A stretch of DNA of 64,000 bases from Sipunculus nudus (GCA_026874595.1 CM049307.1:45197678-45261677); one strand, 5' to 3'; positions 10,565-23,427 are shown, numbered from the stretch's first letter. A program made the numbers and translations. Notes: generated from the sequence alone by a model not told the origin.

Positions 10565-13500
10565 TTAATCCTTAGATGCGTGCTTTGTCCTCTTCACGCA
10601 ACGTCTGATGATTGTGTTCACTCGGAACATGAGGCCGCGAATTCCTAAAAAAATAAAATTGAACTTTATACTGTAACAGAAGATTAGAAGTGACACAAAC
10701 ACCACGAACACTAAGAGTTTATACAATGTGCATAAATGGAGAGCATAAGAACTTATAGTTAGACTTAATACGTAGACCTAAAACCGACAATATACGTGAA
10801 TGTCAAAATAGGTGCTTTTTATATGTTATCTGATGGTCAAGAGCCACCTATTTATTATGTGATATAATGAACATGCCGCTAAAACCATATACTTCACAGA
10901 TACATTTTACATAGTATACTCAGTCATACAGGAGTATATTATTGACTACAGACTTGTAATCCTGTTAGAACAGGTCACCTTAAACACGCAATTCAACACG
11001 AAGTACACACCTTTTTTCTTCGCCATTTTTTTCTGATCTGCTTTGTCACTTGGGACTGTGTGCTCTGTTGGCTCCACCTGGATTCCATTCGTGGCAGACA
11101 CCGAGACGTTGACAAATTCTGAAACAGTCCAAGGTTCCAAATAAAGAAGACGGTTATATCCACTGGAATAACGGAGATTAGCTAAAGTAATTTACTCAGA
11201 AACATAGCCATGCACACAATGGTTGTTATTTCTAACAATTACTGGAATTATTTATTATAAAAAAATATATAATATATCAAATTTATTCACGTAGAAAAGT
11301 ATTATAATACTTGACCACTGAAATTTTCTCGATGACATAGTTGAGACTTTAAATATGGTGTTGATATTTAAACAGGCTGATGATACCCTAAATCAGAGCG
11401 GTGATCCCCAACCACGTGGTACCTTCAAATCAGTGTTACGGTACCTTAATCACGGTGGTGCATGGTACCTTATTCGTGGTAAAGGTTCATTAATCATGTT
11501 GATGACTCATTATTGGTGGTGGTGATACCATAGAATCAGGGTATTAACACCCTAACCATGATGATGTTGCCTTTTAAAATCATGGTGGTGATACCATAGA
11601 TTCAGGGTGATAACACCCTAACCATGATGATCTTGCCTTTTAAAATTATTTTGGTGATACCATAGAATTAGGGTGATAATACCCTAACCACGATGATGTT
11701 GCCTTTTAAAATTATGTTGGTGATACCATAGAATCAGGGTGATAACACCCTAACCATGATGATGTTGCCTTTTAAAATCATGGTGGTGATACCATAGAAT
11801 AAGGGTGATAACACCCTAACCATGATGATGTTGCCTTTTAAAATCATGGTGTTGATACCATAGAATCAGGGTGATAACACCCTAACCATGATGATGTTGC
11901 CTTTTAAAATCATGGTGGTGATACCATAGAATCAGGGTGATTACACCCTAACCATAATGATGTTGTCTTTTAAAATCATAGTGTTGATACTATAGAATCA
12001 GGGTGATTACACCCTTACCATGATGATCTTGCCTTTTAAAATCATGGTCTTGATACCATCGAATCAGGATGATAACACCCTAACCATGATGATGTTTCCT
12101 TTCAAATCATGATAGTGATACCTTAATTTTGGTGACGATACATTAATCATGATGATGATACCTTTATCACCGTGGTGATACATTAATCATGATATCCTAA
12201 TTATGGAGATAATATCTTAATCGTGGAGATGATACACACCTTTCTTTTTCGTTATTGTCATCTCATAAGGGTCTCTGCAAGCAACTGTCTCAGCTGGTGG
12301 CGCCACCTGGTTCTTCTCATCACTTTGCTCGCAGATGTTAACAATTTCTGGAACAATTTATGACTCTGATTAAACAAACGCGTTTTGATTTATTTATTAT
12401 CAGAAACTTAACCAAGTATGATCACTTTTGAAATGAAAAGGCCGAAAAATTATCCAGCAGTTACAGTGTAATAAATATGTCAAAATATACCTCAATGAAA
12501 AATTAATTATCACAAAACTTTCCATTTTTATATCGTTTATTACAATCAAAATAAGTCTGAAGAAAAAAATTATTAACATAATGTTCTAAAATATATTTAT
12601 AAGTTATTATAAATGTACATCTTTCAAAGAAACGTATATTTTCCTAAAAGAGAAATTTCCATGATAATATTTATCAAGTTCTCTAATTAATGCATCATCT
12701 GAATTAATAAAATTGTTAATAATTAGTAATTATTATAAAGACTATATATGACCTCACACAAAAACATTCAGTCAAGTATATATGTTAATAAAAGTACAAA
12801 CCTGTGACAATGGGATTTTGTAGACCAGAAAATGGCCAGTCAACCTTGAAGCTCTCGGACTTGGAAGGGAAGGACACTTTAAGAAGATCCGATTTCTCCA
12901 CTGTCTCATCACGTGTAACTTCCCAATGTCCACTGATAGTTAGATCTGAATAAACGAGAGTTCTTAATAGTATTACCTGTGGACAGATGAAGGATACTAT
13001 TATAGAAATAACTTAAAATGAAACCATTTTGAATGTTTTTTTAATTAATTACGCTTAAAACTCAATATCCTTATAATATACTACTTTATAATATACTATG
13101 TGTATCATGTATGGCCTTTAAAAACACCTAAGAGCGGTCAAAATTTCCGAGACTCGTCATTATTAATTTTGAAAGTAACTGTTTAACATTTTGTCGTGAT
13201 AAAGCAATGGTATAATTCCTGTTTGGCAAAAGGGAATCTACCTTCCGAAATCGGTACGTTAACGATAGCAGCGCCCTCTCTTGTCAGGTAGTGTGACTTG
13301 ACCCTAGGACCTGTGGTGGGCACAAATTCAATTTCATGTTTAAGTCCGTGACGCCAGTATGGCATGATCAAGACTGCTGTCCCTGGTGATGGCGTCAGAT
13401 GATTTTCGGGGTCTTCTGTGGTAAGATAAGATAAAATAGAATTAATAACTGGAGTATAAGAATACACATATACATACGTACAAACATATATATACGTATA

Positions 13501-14546
13501 TACCATATATAATTATTAGTAACAGCAGTAGTAGTAGTTGAAGTAGTGGTAATAGTAGTAGTGGCAGTAGTAGTAGTGGTAGTAGTAGTAGTAGTATTTA
13601 TTCATTCAATTAATTTTTTTTTTAAATAATCGAATTTAAAGTTTAAACGCTGAACAAGCTACGGAAATTGGAATTTTGAAGTAGAATTTTAATTTTCATA
13701 TTGCGGATATTTTATGTGCGGACACAGTATTGCTCTAGTGTTATTGGTAACTAATAAAACGGTCATGCCTGTTTAAGATGGTGAAATGAAAATACCTTGT
13801 GACATTTCCTGCGATTCTCCTTCACAGTTGAAACGGAACTTGACCAGTGCCTGGGCGGTCCCTGCTGGGAGACAGAGCTGTCTGTTGACCACTTTGTCTT
13901 CCCAGCAGAGTACGCCACATTTTGACCGTACTACGGCTTTGTAGTGGGTAGACCCACGGGGCACGTGGGCAACACCCACCCACTGAGGGGAACCCTTGGG
14001 GGCGTTCACTAACTGTACGCCCTCGCCCACCTCCCACTGGCCAAGTGAAGGGTGCTCGCCCACAATATAGACTTCTTCGTCTTCCTCCTTGGCCAGGTAA
14101 TTGACCATAAAACATAGGATCACTGAAACAAAGCAGAAATAAAAAAAATTAGAAATTTTGACCGAGTATTACGTTCCACAGTGGATGTATCTTATTTCTT
14201 CTGTCTCTAAAAGTTAGCTCAGAATAAGTAGTAAACTGTACGTTAACTCAGAATAAACCGTTAACTGTGAATTAGTTATGACGTGATTTGAAGATTAACA
14301 TCATGTTATTAGGCCTGCATGTTATATACTATATCTGCTGCTGAAATAAAGTCAGACAGCCCATTAATATATAACACTAATAAAAATTAAAACTTTTTGA
14401 GTATTACTAAATATTAGTCTATCTGAGGAAGCAGAATATCTGATCGAACATTGTTTACAATTATTGATATCCACTGTTTCAGATTAAACATTCATTTCCA
14501 GTCTGTTTCTTTAATTAAGTAGGTTGGTCAGCTTACCGTAATCCAT
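10565..14546 (-). CDS. CBM20-domain protein, copy 2 (7 exons, 316 aa)
   Basis: Tandem paralogue of the gene at 901-5279, intact. Exons are 14546-14537, 14122-13796, 13415-13242, 12945-12802, 12347-12240, 11118-11011 and 10644-10565 (stop TAA), with identical exon lengths and all introns phase 1. The CBM20 motifs are unchanged: EEVYIVGEHPSLGQW and WEDKVVNRQL. Differences from copy 1 are scattered substitutions: I10V in exon 2, several in exon 3 (DPEN for DPVN, PSPG for PCPG, TTGPR for TTGGR, LTREG for LATEG), DPYEM for DPDEM in exon 5, and NGI for NGL in exon 6. Conserved frame, splice sites and exon lengths argue that both copies are under constraint or very recent. The glycogen or starch binding role is inferred from the family. 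Confidence 0.8.
11528..12110. repeat. 66-bp minisatellite in intron 5 of CBM20 copy 2
   Basis: About nine 66-bp units starting at 11528, 11594, 11660, 11726 and so on, the same family and intron position as in copy 1. The units are more diverged and the 198-bp higher-order cycle of copy 1 is absent. Confidence 0.93.
13526..13597. repeat. (AGT)n microsatellite in intron 2 of CBM20 copy 2
   Basis: Trinucleotide agt/tag tract with ggt and ggc interruptions, equivalent to 4289-4361. Confidence 0.85.
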
Positions 14547-14556
14547 GGCGGTGTGA

Positions 14557-14810
14557 TGGATGCGGAATAATCCGGATAAATTGATGTTATTATATGCTAA
14601 ATGACGATGACAGATAAGTTAATGCTGAAAGTAGTTGTCGACACGGCCGTCTGATGACAGAGAGTGAACTTAATGATCTGGTTACCAACGTGACGTTAAC
14701 AAAAGCGTACGACACGTCACGACTGGACGGCACGTAAAGACGTCACCAAGGTGATGCTCCGACGTCGTTTTTCGCGTTCACAAACGTTCGGTTGTTTTAA
14801 GAATAAAACT
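14557..14810 (-). promoter_or_regulatory. Putative promoter of CBM20 copy 2
   Basis: Equivalent of the upstream region of copy 1. GACGTCAC at 14739-14746 and GACGTCG at 14761 are kept. The motif near 14691 has changed to TGACGTTA. Regulatory function is inferred only. Confidence 0.3.
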
Positions 14811-16153
14811 ATAAGCTTTGTAAACGTTGTCCCTATGACCATGGACTAAGTATATGTCAGTGATAGAGTTAATCGTCCTGTTGTGTTTTTCCCTGTTCAG
14901 GTAATATTTAAAAAAAAGAGTCTGATTCATTCGGAGAGAGTGACCCATCATGAATTCAGGGAATGTTTTACTATTTATAGGTCCTAATTAATATCCCATG
15001 AATGAATGCTATCAGGAAACCGGTAATTATGTTCATGTAAATTTATCGGCATAACATCACCCTCCCGCCAGAGGTCGTCTCTACTCAAAACGAAGCTCTT
15101 GTGGACAGTTAGGCACTGTGGCACGGCCGAGACTACTTGTCTGAACTGTCAAAGTTTAACATCGAATTCGAAATTTGTTAGATTTCGAGGAAACACATTT
15201 TATTTACATTCACATGCGCATGCTTACAAAATATTATTTATTTCATGAAGTCCTTACCACGGAGACGCCCATGATTATGTAATTGGCCTTGAAACGATTC
15301 CTTTTGAACGTATTTAAACAGACTACATGTATTTATCCTCCCCCCCCCCCCTTTTTTTATTTATATATATATACGCCATCTGTATATGTTGAAGCCCCGG
15401 TGCATTGTGGGCCGTAGATTCCAAAGCCCACAAACCCTAAACATCAGAGTCGTACTCTTGTGATTTCCATTCTGCGCAGTCTTGCGTAACATGTGAATGA
15501 ACTAGTGATATCACAGCTCTGGAGAAAATGTCCTTTTGTACGGTAAGTTAACGAGGTTGCTTACTGTATACACGGACACGCTCAGATCATGAAATAATGT
15601 TTTCTACACTCATAATGAATCACTTGATTTGCAATACTCTCATTGGCTTGTATATAGATCTTTTTTTTTATTCTTGGTCAGCAGAATGATGTTTCCATTT
15701 ATAAATTTGATTGGTCCTGGTAAAACTGAACAGAGGCGCCATCTGTTACCAGAAAAATGCAGCCTGGAGCCTTCCATTCTTCCTCAGATACCAATGATCA
15801 GATGTCGTTTTTCACTCATGTCGATCTGGTTTTTTTTTCTGGAGACGTTTTTCATGATGACTGTTGAGATAGGAAAGTAATTATTTAATACTTCTTTAAT
15901 GCCATCAAAAATTGACATTTTGTGGATATCTACAAGACCTGTTTCGTAAAATACTGATATTATAATGGTTTGCCAAGTGTGTTCCTAGAGTTACAAAGCC
16001 TTTGTCTGCTGGTAATCAGTCATTCTCTGGGAATGACACACATGACACATATGTTCATTATCTCCCTCAATTATTGCTATCACATATATAAAATATTCTT
16101 TTATTCCTCCCTGAATATCAAACTGACCGTTGGTACGACTGTCTATATAGGTG

Positions 16154-16899
16154 ATCAGGTGATTAGGTGATTATCGCACTCGAAGCTTGCATTATGTTAA
16201 ATGTTATTATATATATTCATGTTATTTCAAAGTTTCATCCTACAAATATATGATTAGTATTAGGGTACACTTACTACTACGATTAATTATGAGAATAATG
16301 TTTTTTGGAAATAATACATGCAAATATTTTTTTCAGCCTTGGTCACAGTTTTTCTTCTAAAAAACGGTTGAGGTCGAACAAAAGCATTCCATTGACTTAT
16401 AATGTAATCTTTATATGCCATTAATATCGATAAATATTTCATTGATTACTCTGGGTGAATATGGCCCTTAAAAGTAGGTAACACTGCTGAAAGGAAATAA
16501 ATATACGGACATGCAATTGTTACACAATCAAGGATATTTCTTGTAATTAAATGACATAATGCATACCGATAATAGTTTTTTTTCATATTCTGTGATTTCA
16601 GCTTAGGGGAGATTTAAACAAGGAGTAGTCAATCAATATCGTATCATGGCGAAAAAATCGTCTTTATAACGGTGTTGAAAAAACAATCTGTGGACATATT
16701 TTAATCGCAATAAAAAAGTAAAATGGACAATGTAAAGAAGCTTGTGAATTGTGGGGAAAAACACAGGATTATACCACTTTTCATAACAGTTAAAGGGTAA
16801 TTAGTCATTGATTATGCCCTGGGAACAGATACCTTTCAATGATTTATGAAACGGTAAGGATGAAATGGAAGCGTTTTAGTATGACTAGGAAAAGGATCT
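16154..16899. other. Intergenic, nothing recognised
   Basis: AT-rich sequence between the end of the duplication and the GC-richer block at 16900. I see no gene, RNA or repeat in it. Confidence 0.5.
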
Positions 16900-17175
16900 A
16901 GTTTATAAGTCGTGAGACGGACACGGTTGAGGTGATCTGGGACCACCGCCCCGGTCGTCTCTTAAGACTATAAATTTTGAAGGAGCCAATTAACAGACGC
17001 GATGCCACCCAAGCCAAGCCCACAAGAGCCGAGAGACCGCCACCGTTTTACCCGTACCGGTAACCTAGGAAAGCCACAGCACCCACAACCACAAAGAAGC
17101 AGCATGCATCCCCTCCGTCGAGACCAGCCATGCAAATCGAGAGCCGAACCCGATCAGTGAAACGACAGAGCTTTG
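16900..17175 (-). repeat. GC-richer dispersed repeat, copy 1 (inverted)
   Basis: The reverse complement of this block matches 62520-62745 over ~220 bp. Shared landmarks in order are 'ttcggctctcga', 'gcatggctg', 'gctgcttct'/'gttgcttct', 'gtggctttc'/'gtagctttc', 'ggcggtctct'/'ggcggcctct' and 'gcttggcttgg'. Base composition stands out from the AT-rich surroundings. Probably a dispersed non-autonomous element; class not assigned. Confidence 0.7.
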
Positions 17176-17399
17176 AGCTAGTATAACTTCGCTAAAAAAA
17201 ATTAACTTAAATTAATGTTAAAAATGTTGGATGCAAACTTTTCACAACGAAAGCTCTATATATACACGGTAGATGAAATTTATGTACTAGGATGTAATGA
17301 AGGCTAAGGCCATGAATTTCAATAAACTGGGTTTTTTCTGTAGAATGACCAATCTATGAATATAATCTTTGTTAATTCGGGAGATAAATATGCGGACTT

Positions 17400-18183
17400 G
17401 ACATTAATTAACTTTTTATTTAAAAAATATTACTTCGCGGCGCGGCATGCAAGGTCATGTAAGACGCGGGAGCACCGTGTGTCCAACTTGTTGAGTTTAA
17501 TAAAATCTGATAAATTATAAAGATACTTTGTGAAATCTTCTAGTAAATTACAATCTCAACTTAAATTAAAAGCGTTAAATGTTAGGGATATCTGTCACAT
17601 TGAAACATTGCAAGTCGGTTTAATTTTAAATGCTGCAATGTATGAATACTACAGCATTTTGGAACACATGATTCTCTGATGAAAGTTTTAGAATTTATCG
17701 TTCCACTGCTCACTAAACTTCATTGTCTCTTAGGTTTATCCATGAAATTGAAATATTGCAAGAAAGTTTAATCATAAATGGTGCAACGCAAAAAAAAACT
17801 AAAGCAATTCGGAACACGTATTGGTTGTCCATAAATGTTGAAGAAAGATCCTAGCTTTAAACCTACATTTAAGATTTTTGATTGTCAAAATTGTTGTGTA
17901 AGTGTATATTATTTAGTCTTATTAAAATGAAAAGGTTCATTGTCAAATCGTATTAAAAAAGTATATTCTGAAGTTAAAAAATTGCTTAAAATGTTTGGGT
18001 TGTCCGTGAAATTGTAATATTACAAATTGTAAAGTTACAATTACTGGCATATATTCAAACCAACTATATATAGTAATACTAAAAGTGTTGATGTCTGTTG
18101 AAAGCTCAAGAAATCCAACGTGTCAGTGCTCAGCGATCGTTCACGGTCACTCAATATCTGCCAATAGTGCGAAACAGTCGTAT
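17400..18183 (+). repeat. Decayed left edge of the tRNA array
   Basis: Diverged text of the array unit is recognisable. 'gcatgcaaggtcatgtaagacgcggg...cttgttgag' at about 17445-17495 parallels the B-half block. 'tttgtgaaatcttctagtaaattacaatctc' and 'ggttatccatgaaattgaaatattgcaa' parallel the A-half block, twice. The tRNA positions expected here are deleted. Divergence is far higher than inside the array, so these look like old terminal units that escaped homogenisation. Confidence 0.7.
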
Positions 18184-18260
18184 GGCTCCGTGGCCTAATG
18201 GATAAGGCACCGGCCTCCTGAGCCGGGGTTTGCGGGTTCGATCGAGTCCCGTCGGAGGTG
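18184..18260 (+). pseudogene. tRNA-Arg(CCU) pseudogene, B type, first in array
   Basis: 77 nt. A 4-nt TCGA duplication in the T-loop (TTCGATCGAGT) disrupts the T-arm and B box. The acceptor stem has C2 changed to G, and the anticodon loop reads CTCCTGA. Most diverged member, at the array edge. Confidence 0.85.
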
Positions 18261-18930
18261 AGACCGACATTTTACTTATAATTACATTTTTCTGCTCCTG
18301 AATCACTGCATAATACGTTCTTAACCGAAATTCATCTCTGAATACAATCTGGGTAATCTGCTGAGATTAATATAGGAAGGTAACAACAACCTTTTAGTTC
18401 CTCGAAATATCACCGCGGCCCTGCAAGCAAGGTCAGGTGAGGCACTTGAGCAAAATATGCCTTCTTGTTGAGCTGACAACCGTCCCTAAAAGGTCGATGT
18501 TTTGAAAAAGAAAACCCGACTCCGATAAGACCCACAATGCCGACATCGGTTTAATGCTACATCGGCAGAAACTTTTAAATTTAACATTCAGATAATGATA
18601 TATAGAATTTGATTTTCGTTTCTTGCATTTTCAATATAGGCCTACAATTCTTATCCACCATAACATTGTAATATTGTATCTGTTTTGCTTCAGTGAATGG
18701 TGCTGTAATTAACACATTCCTTATTTCCCATAGTCAGGCGTCATATGAATCGTCCCTGAACTTCTACTGTTGAGTCATACTGATACATGTGTATTGTTGT
18801 GGAACGTTATAGTGATGGTTTGATCATGAAGAGTCTCACACACTTGATGAAGCTATATGTAATATTGGTGTGAATGAGTAGGGCACAATGGGTTAAACAG
18901 TACGTCAGACTGCACGGATATCACAGTTAT

Positions 18931-18938
<8 letters not shown>

Positions 18939-18986
<48 letters not shown>
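18939..18986. repeat. (TA)n tract before A-type gene
   Basis: About 24 TA dinucleotides. Equivalent tracts occur once per dimer, near 20985, 23043, 25851, 28654, 30698, 32297, 34344, 36388, 41626, 44439 and 46488, with varying length and interruptions (gta, aaa). Near 40620 and 48248 the tract is reduced to a few bases. Confidence 0.95.
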
Positions 18987-18991
<5 letters not shown>

Positions 18992-19250
18992 TACAAGGTA
19001 AATCTGTTTAATAATAAAAACTCTTTGTGAAATCTAATTCTAAATATATTTTCTCCATTTAAATGAAAAGTGTTATATTTTAGGGTTATCCATGAAATTG
19101 AAATATTGCAATAAAGTTTAATCATAAATACAAAAGGAAAAAAACCGTAGCAATTCGAATCACGTGTTGAAAGGTTTGGAAATTCATCACTCCAGTGCAC
19201 ACGAGTGTTCACCGTCTCTTAAAATATGACACGCCATTGATGACATGTGT

Positions 19251-19323
19251 GCCTCCGTGGCCTAATGGATAAGGCACCGGCCTCCTAAGCCGGGGATTGC
19301 GGGTTCGAGTCCCGTCGGAGGTG
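19251..19323 (+). tRNA. tRNA-Arg(CCU), A type, intact
   Basis: 73 nt cloverleaf: acceptor GCCTCCG/CGGAGGT, D-stem GCCT/AGGC, anticodon stem CCGGC/GCCGG with loop CTCCTAA (anticodon CCU, reads AGG), T-arm GCGGG-TTCGAGT-CCCGT, discriminator G. A box TGGCCTAATGG and B box GGTTCGAGTCC are present. No intron. The T4 terminator is at 19334-19337. This is the consensus sequence of the array. Confidence 0.95.
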
Positions 19324-20238
19324 AGGTCCGTCGTTTTACTTTTAATTAAATGATTCGGTACAAAGTACGTTCTTCAACCTATTCATCTGACGATACAACG
19401 AACTTTAATATCTGCAATGAATAGGTCAATTTAACATTCACTTATTATCTACTCCCTAGAAATGTCATTTCGCGACCTTGCGTGCCAGGTAATTTCAAGG
19501 ACATGATCACTATGTCCCTCACGTTTTTGAGTTGACAAACATCGGTCGATGTTTTGATAAAGAAATCCCGCCAAGTGCAATGAGAGAAAGGCATACACAA
19601 AACAGGTAAGATTCCACCAAAATATATTTTTCCTTGTATAATTATTATTTACGTGCATTTTTATTTACAATTATTTTCTATCACTTACTTGTTATTTGTA
19701 TATGTTATTTTATTTCAGTGAGTTGTGTTGTCGTTTTTTGCTTACAGTCAACCCAGTCAAATTAAAATAGACAGGGTAAATGCATCGCTCCTATAGTTCT
19801 GCCAATAAGTCACATTGACTCATATTTTCTGGAATCCACCATTATGATAGTTTGATGATGAAGGAGCTAACATAAATCATGTATAATATTGGTTTTTGTA
19901 AGTTAGATAATAGCTTAGAATCTACGGTAAGATGTATGATTGTCAAAACGGTTGTGTAAGTGTATATTATCTCATATTTATTTCAATGTCAAGGTTCATT
20001 GTAAAATCTTATTGATAATGAATAATCTGAAGTTAAATGAATAGCTTAAGATTTAAGGTTGTCCCTGAAATTGTAACGTCACAAATCGGTCAGTTACAAT
20101 TACTGGCATATATACAAACCAACTATAGGAATACTGAAAGTGTTGAAGTCTGTTCAAAGCCCAAGAAATCCATCGTGTCAGTGCTCAGCGATCTTTCACG
20201 GTAACTGAAGATCTGACAAAAGTGCGAAACAGCCGTGT

Positions 20239-20310
20239 GCCTCCGTGGCCTAATGGATAAAGCACCGGCCTCCTAATTTGGGGATTGCGGTTCGAGTCCC
20301 GTCGGAGGTG
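20239..20310 (+). pseudogene. tRNA-Arg(CCU) pseudogene, B type
   Basis: 72 nt. The 3' anticodon stem is TTTGG instead of GCCGG, leaving two G:U pairs and a mismatch. One G is missing in the 5' T-stem (GCGG), and the D-stem has AAGC for AGGC. Unlikely to fold properly. Confidence 0.85.
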
Positions 20311-20982
20311 AGACCGACATTTTACTAATATTTACATATTTCTGCTCCTGAATCACTGCATAATACGTTCTTAACCGAAATTCATCTCTGAATACAATCT
20401 GGGTAATCTGCTGAGATTAATATAAGAAGGTAACAAAAACCTTTTAGTTCCTCGAAATATCACCGCGGCCCTGCAAGCAAGGTCAGGTGAGGCACTTTAG
20501 CAAAATATGCCTTCTTGTTGAGCTGACAACCGTCACTTAAAGGTCGATGTTTTGAAAAAGAAAACCCGACTCCGATAAGACCCACAATGCCGACATCGGT
20601 ATAATGCTACATCGGCAGAAACTTTTAAATTTAACATTCAGATAATGATATATATAGAATTTGATTTTCGTTTCTTGCATTTTCAATATAGGCCTACAAT
20701 TCTTATCCACCATAACATTGTAATATTGTATCTGTTTTGCTTCAGTGAATGGTGCTGTAATTAACACATTCCTTATTTCCTATAGTCAGCCGTCATATGA
20801 ATCGTCCCTGAACTTCTACTGTTGAGTCATACTGATACATGTGTATTGTTGTGGAACGTTATAGTGATGGTTTGATCATGAAGAGTCTCACACACTTGAT
20901 GAAGCTATATGTAATATTGGTGTGAATGAGTAGGGCACAATGGGTTAAACAGTACGTCAGACTGCACGGATATCACAGTTAT

Positions 20983-21043
<61 letters not shown>

Positions 21044-21302
21044 TACAAGGTAAATCTGTTTAATAATAAAAACTCTTTGTGAAATCTAATTCTAAATATA
21101 TTTTCTCCATTTAAATGAAAAGTGTTATATTTTAGGGTTATCCATGAAATTGAAATATTGCAATAAAGTTTAATCATAAATACAAAAGGAAAAAAACCGT
21201 AGCAATTCGAATCACGTGTTGAAAGGTTTGGAAATTCATCACTCCAGTGCACACGAGTGTTCACCGTCTCTTAAAATATGACACGCCATTGATGACATGT
21301 GT

Positions 21303-21375
21303 GCCTCCGTGGCCTAATGGATAAGGCACCGGCCTCCTAAGCCGGGGATTGCGGGTTCGAGTCCCGTCGGAGGTG
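21303..21375 (+). tRNA. tRNA-Arg(CCU), A type, intact
   Basis: Identical to the array consensus (73 nt, anticodon CCU). T4 terminator follows 10 nt downstream. Confidence 0.95.
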
Positions 21376-22290
21376 AGGTCCGTCGTTTTACTTTTAATTA
21401 AATGATTCGGTACAAAGTACGTTCTTCAACCTATTCATCTGACGATACAACGAACTTTAATATCTGCAATGAATAGGTCAATTTAACATTCACTTATTAT
21501 CTACTCCCTAGAAATGTCATTTCGCGACCTTGCGTGCCAGGTAATTTCAAGGACATGATCACTATGTCCCTCACGTTTTTGAGTTGACAAACATCGGTCG
21601 ATGTTTTGATAAAGAAATCCCGCCAAGTGCAATGAGAGAAAGGCATACACAAAACAGGTAAGATTCCACCAAAATATATTTTTCCTTGTATAATTATTAT
21701 TTACGTGCATTTTTATTTACAATTATTTTCTATCACTTACTTGTTATTTGTATATGTTATTTTATTTCAGTGAGTTGTGTTGTCGTTTTTTGCTTACAGT
21801 CAACCCAGTCAAATTAAAATAGACAGGGTAAATGCATCGCTCCTATAGTTCTGCCAATAAGTCACATTGACTCATATTTTCTGGAATCCACCATTATGAT
21901 AGTTTGATGATGAAGGAGCTAACATAAATCATGTATAATATTGGTTTTTGTAAGTTAGATAATAGCTTAGAATCTACGGTAAGATGTATGATTGTCAAAA
22001 CGGTTGTGTAAGTGTATATTATCTCATATTTATTTCAATGTCAAGGTTCATTGTAAAATCTTATTGATAATGAATAATCTGAAGTTAAATGAATAGCTTA
22101 AGATTTAAGGTTGTCCCTGAAATTGTAACATCACAAATCGGTCAGTTACAATTACTGGCATATATACAAACCAACTATAGGAATACTGAAAGTGTTGAAG
22201 TCTGTTCAAAGCCCAAGAAATCCATCGTGTCAGTGCTCAGCGATCTTTCACGGTAACTGAAGATCTGACAAAAGTGCGAAACAGCCGTGT

Positions 22291-22362
22291 GCCTCCGTGG
22301 CCTAATGGATAAGGCACCGGCCTCCTAATTTGGGGATTGCGGTTCGAGTCCCGTCGGAGGTG
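22291..22362 (+). pseudogene. tRNA-Arg(CCU) pseudogene, B type
   Basis: 72 nt with the TTTGG anticodon-stem change and the missing T-stem G, as at 20239, but with a normal D-stem. Confidence 0.82.
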
Positions 22363-23038
22363 AGACCGACATTTTACTAATATTTACATATTTCTGCTCC
22401 TGAATCACTGCATAATACGTTCTTAACCGAAATTCATCTCTGAATACAATCTGGGTAATCTGCTGAGATTAATATAAGAAGGTAACAAAAACCTTTTAGT
22501 TCCTCGAAATATCACCGCGGCCCTGCAAGCAAGGTCAGGTGAGGCACTTTAGCAAAATATGCCTTCTTGTTGAGCTGACAACCGTCACTTAAAGGTCGAT
22601 GTTTTGAAAAAGAAAACCCGACTCCGATAAGACCCACAATGCCGACATCGGTATAATGCTACATCGGCAGAAACTTTTAAATTTAACATTCAGATAATGA
22701 TATATATAGAATTTGATTTTCGTTTCTTGCATTTTCAATATAGGCCTACAATTCTTATCCACCATAACATTGTAATATTGTATCTGTTTTGCTTCAGTGA
22801 ATGGTGCTGTAATTAACACATTCCTTATTTCCTATAGTCAGCCGTCATATGAATCGTCCCTGAACTTCTACTGTTGAGTCATACTGATACATGTGTATTG
22901 TTGTGGAACGTTATAGTGATGGTTTGATCATGAAGAGTCTCACACACTTGATGAAGCTATATATGTAATATTGGTGTGAATGAGTAGGGCACAATGGGTT
23001 AAACAGTACGTCAGACTACACGGATATCACAGTTATTA

Positions 23039-23097
<59 letters not shown>

Positions 23098-23354
23098 TAC
23101 AAGGTAAATCTGTTTAATAATAAAAACCCTTTGTGAAATCTAATTCTAAATATATTTTCTCCATTTAAATGAAAAGTGTTATATTTTAGGGTTATCCCGA
23201 AATTGAAATATTGCAATAAAGTTTAATCATAAATACAAAAGGAAAAAACCGTAGCAATTCGAATCACGTGTTGAAAGGTTTGGAAATTCATCACTCCAGT
23301 GCACACGAGTGTTCACCGTCTCTTAAAATATGACACGCCGTCGATGACACGTGC

Positions 23355-23427
23355 GCTTCCGTGGCCTAATGGATAAGGCACCGGCCTCCTAAGCCGGGGA
23401 TAGCGCGTTCGAGTCCCGTCGGTGGTG
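23355..23427 (+). pseudogene. tRNA-Arg(CCU), A type, degraded
   Basis: 73 nt. Acceptor GCTTCCG against CGGTGGT gives a T:T mismatch and a wobble. T-stem GCGCG against CCCGT has a C:C mismatch, which also alters the B box. The anticodon arm is normal. Confidence 0.75.

Larger units (their letters stand above)
9051..16153. repeat. Segmental duplication, copy 2
   Basis: Matches positions 1-6758 with scattered substitutions and indels. It carries a second complete CBM20 gene. Extra sequence relative to copy 1 lies at about 9931-10543 and about 15195-15375. Its minisatellite is shorter, about 9 units against 16. Confidence 0.93.
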
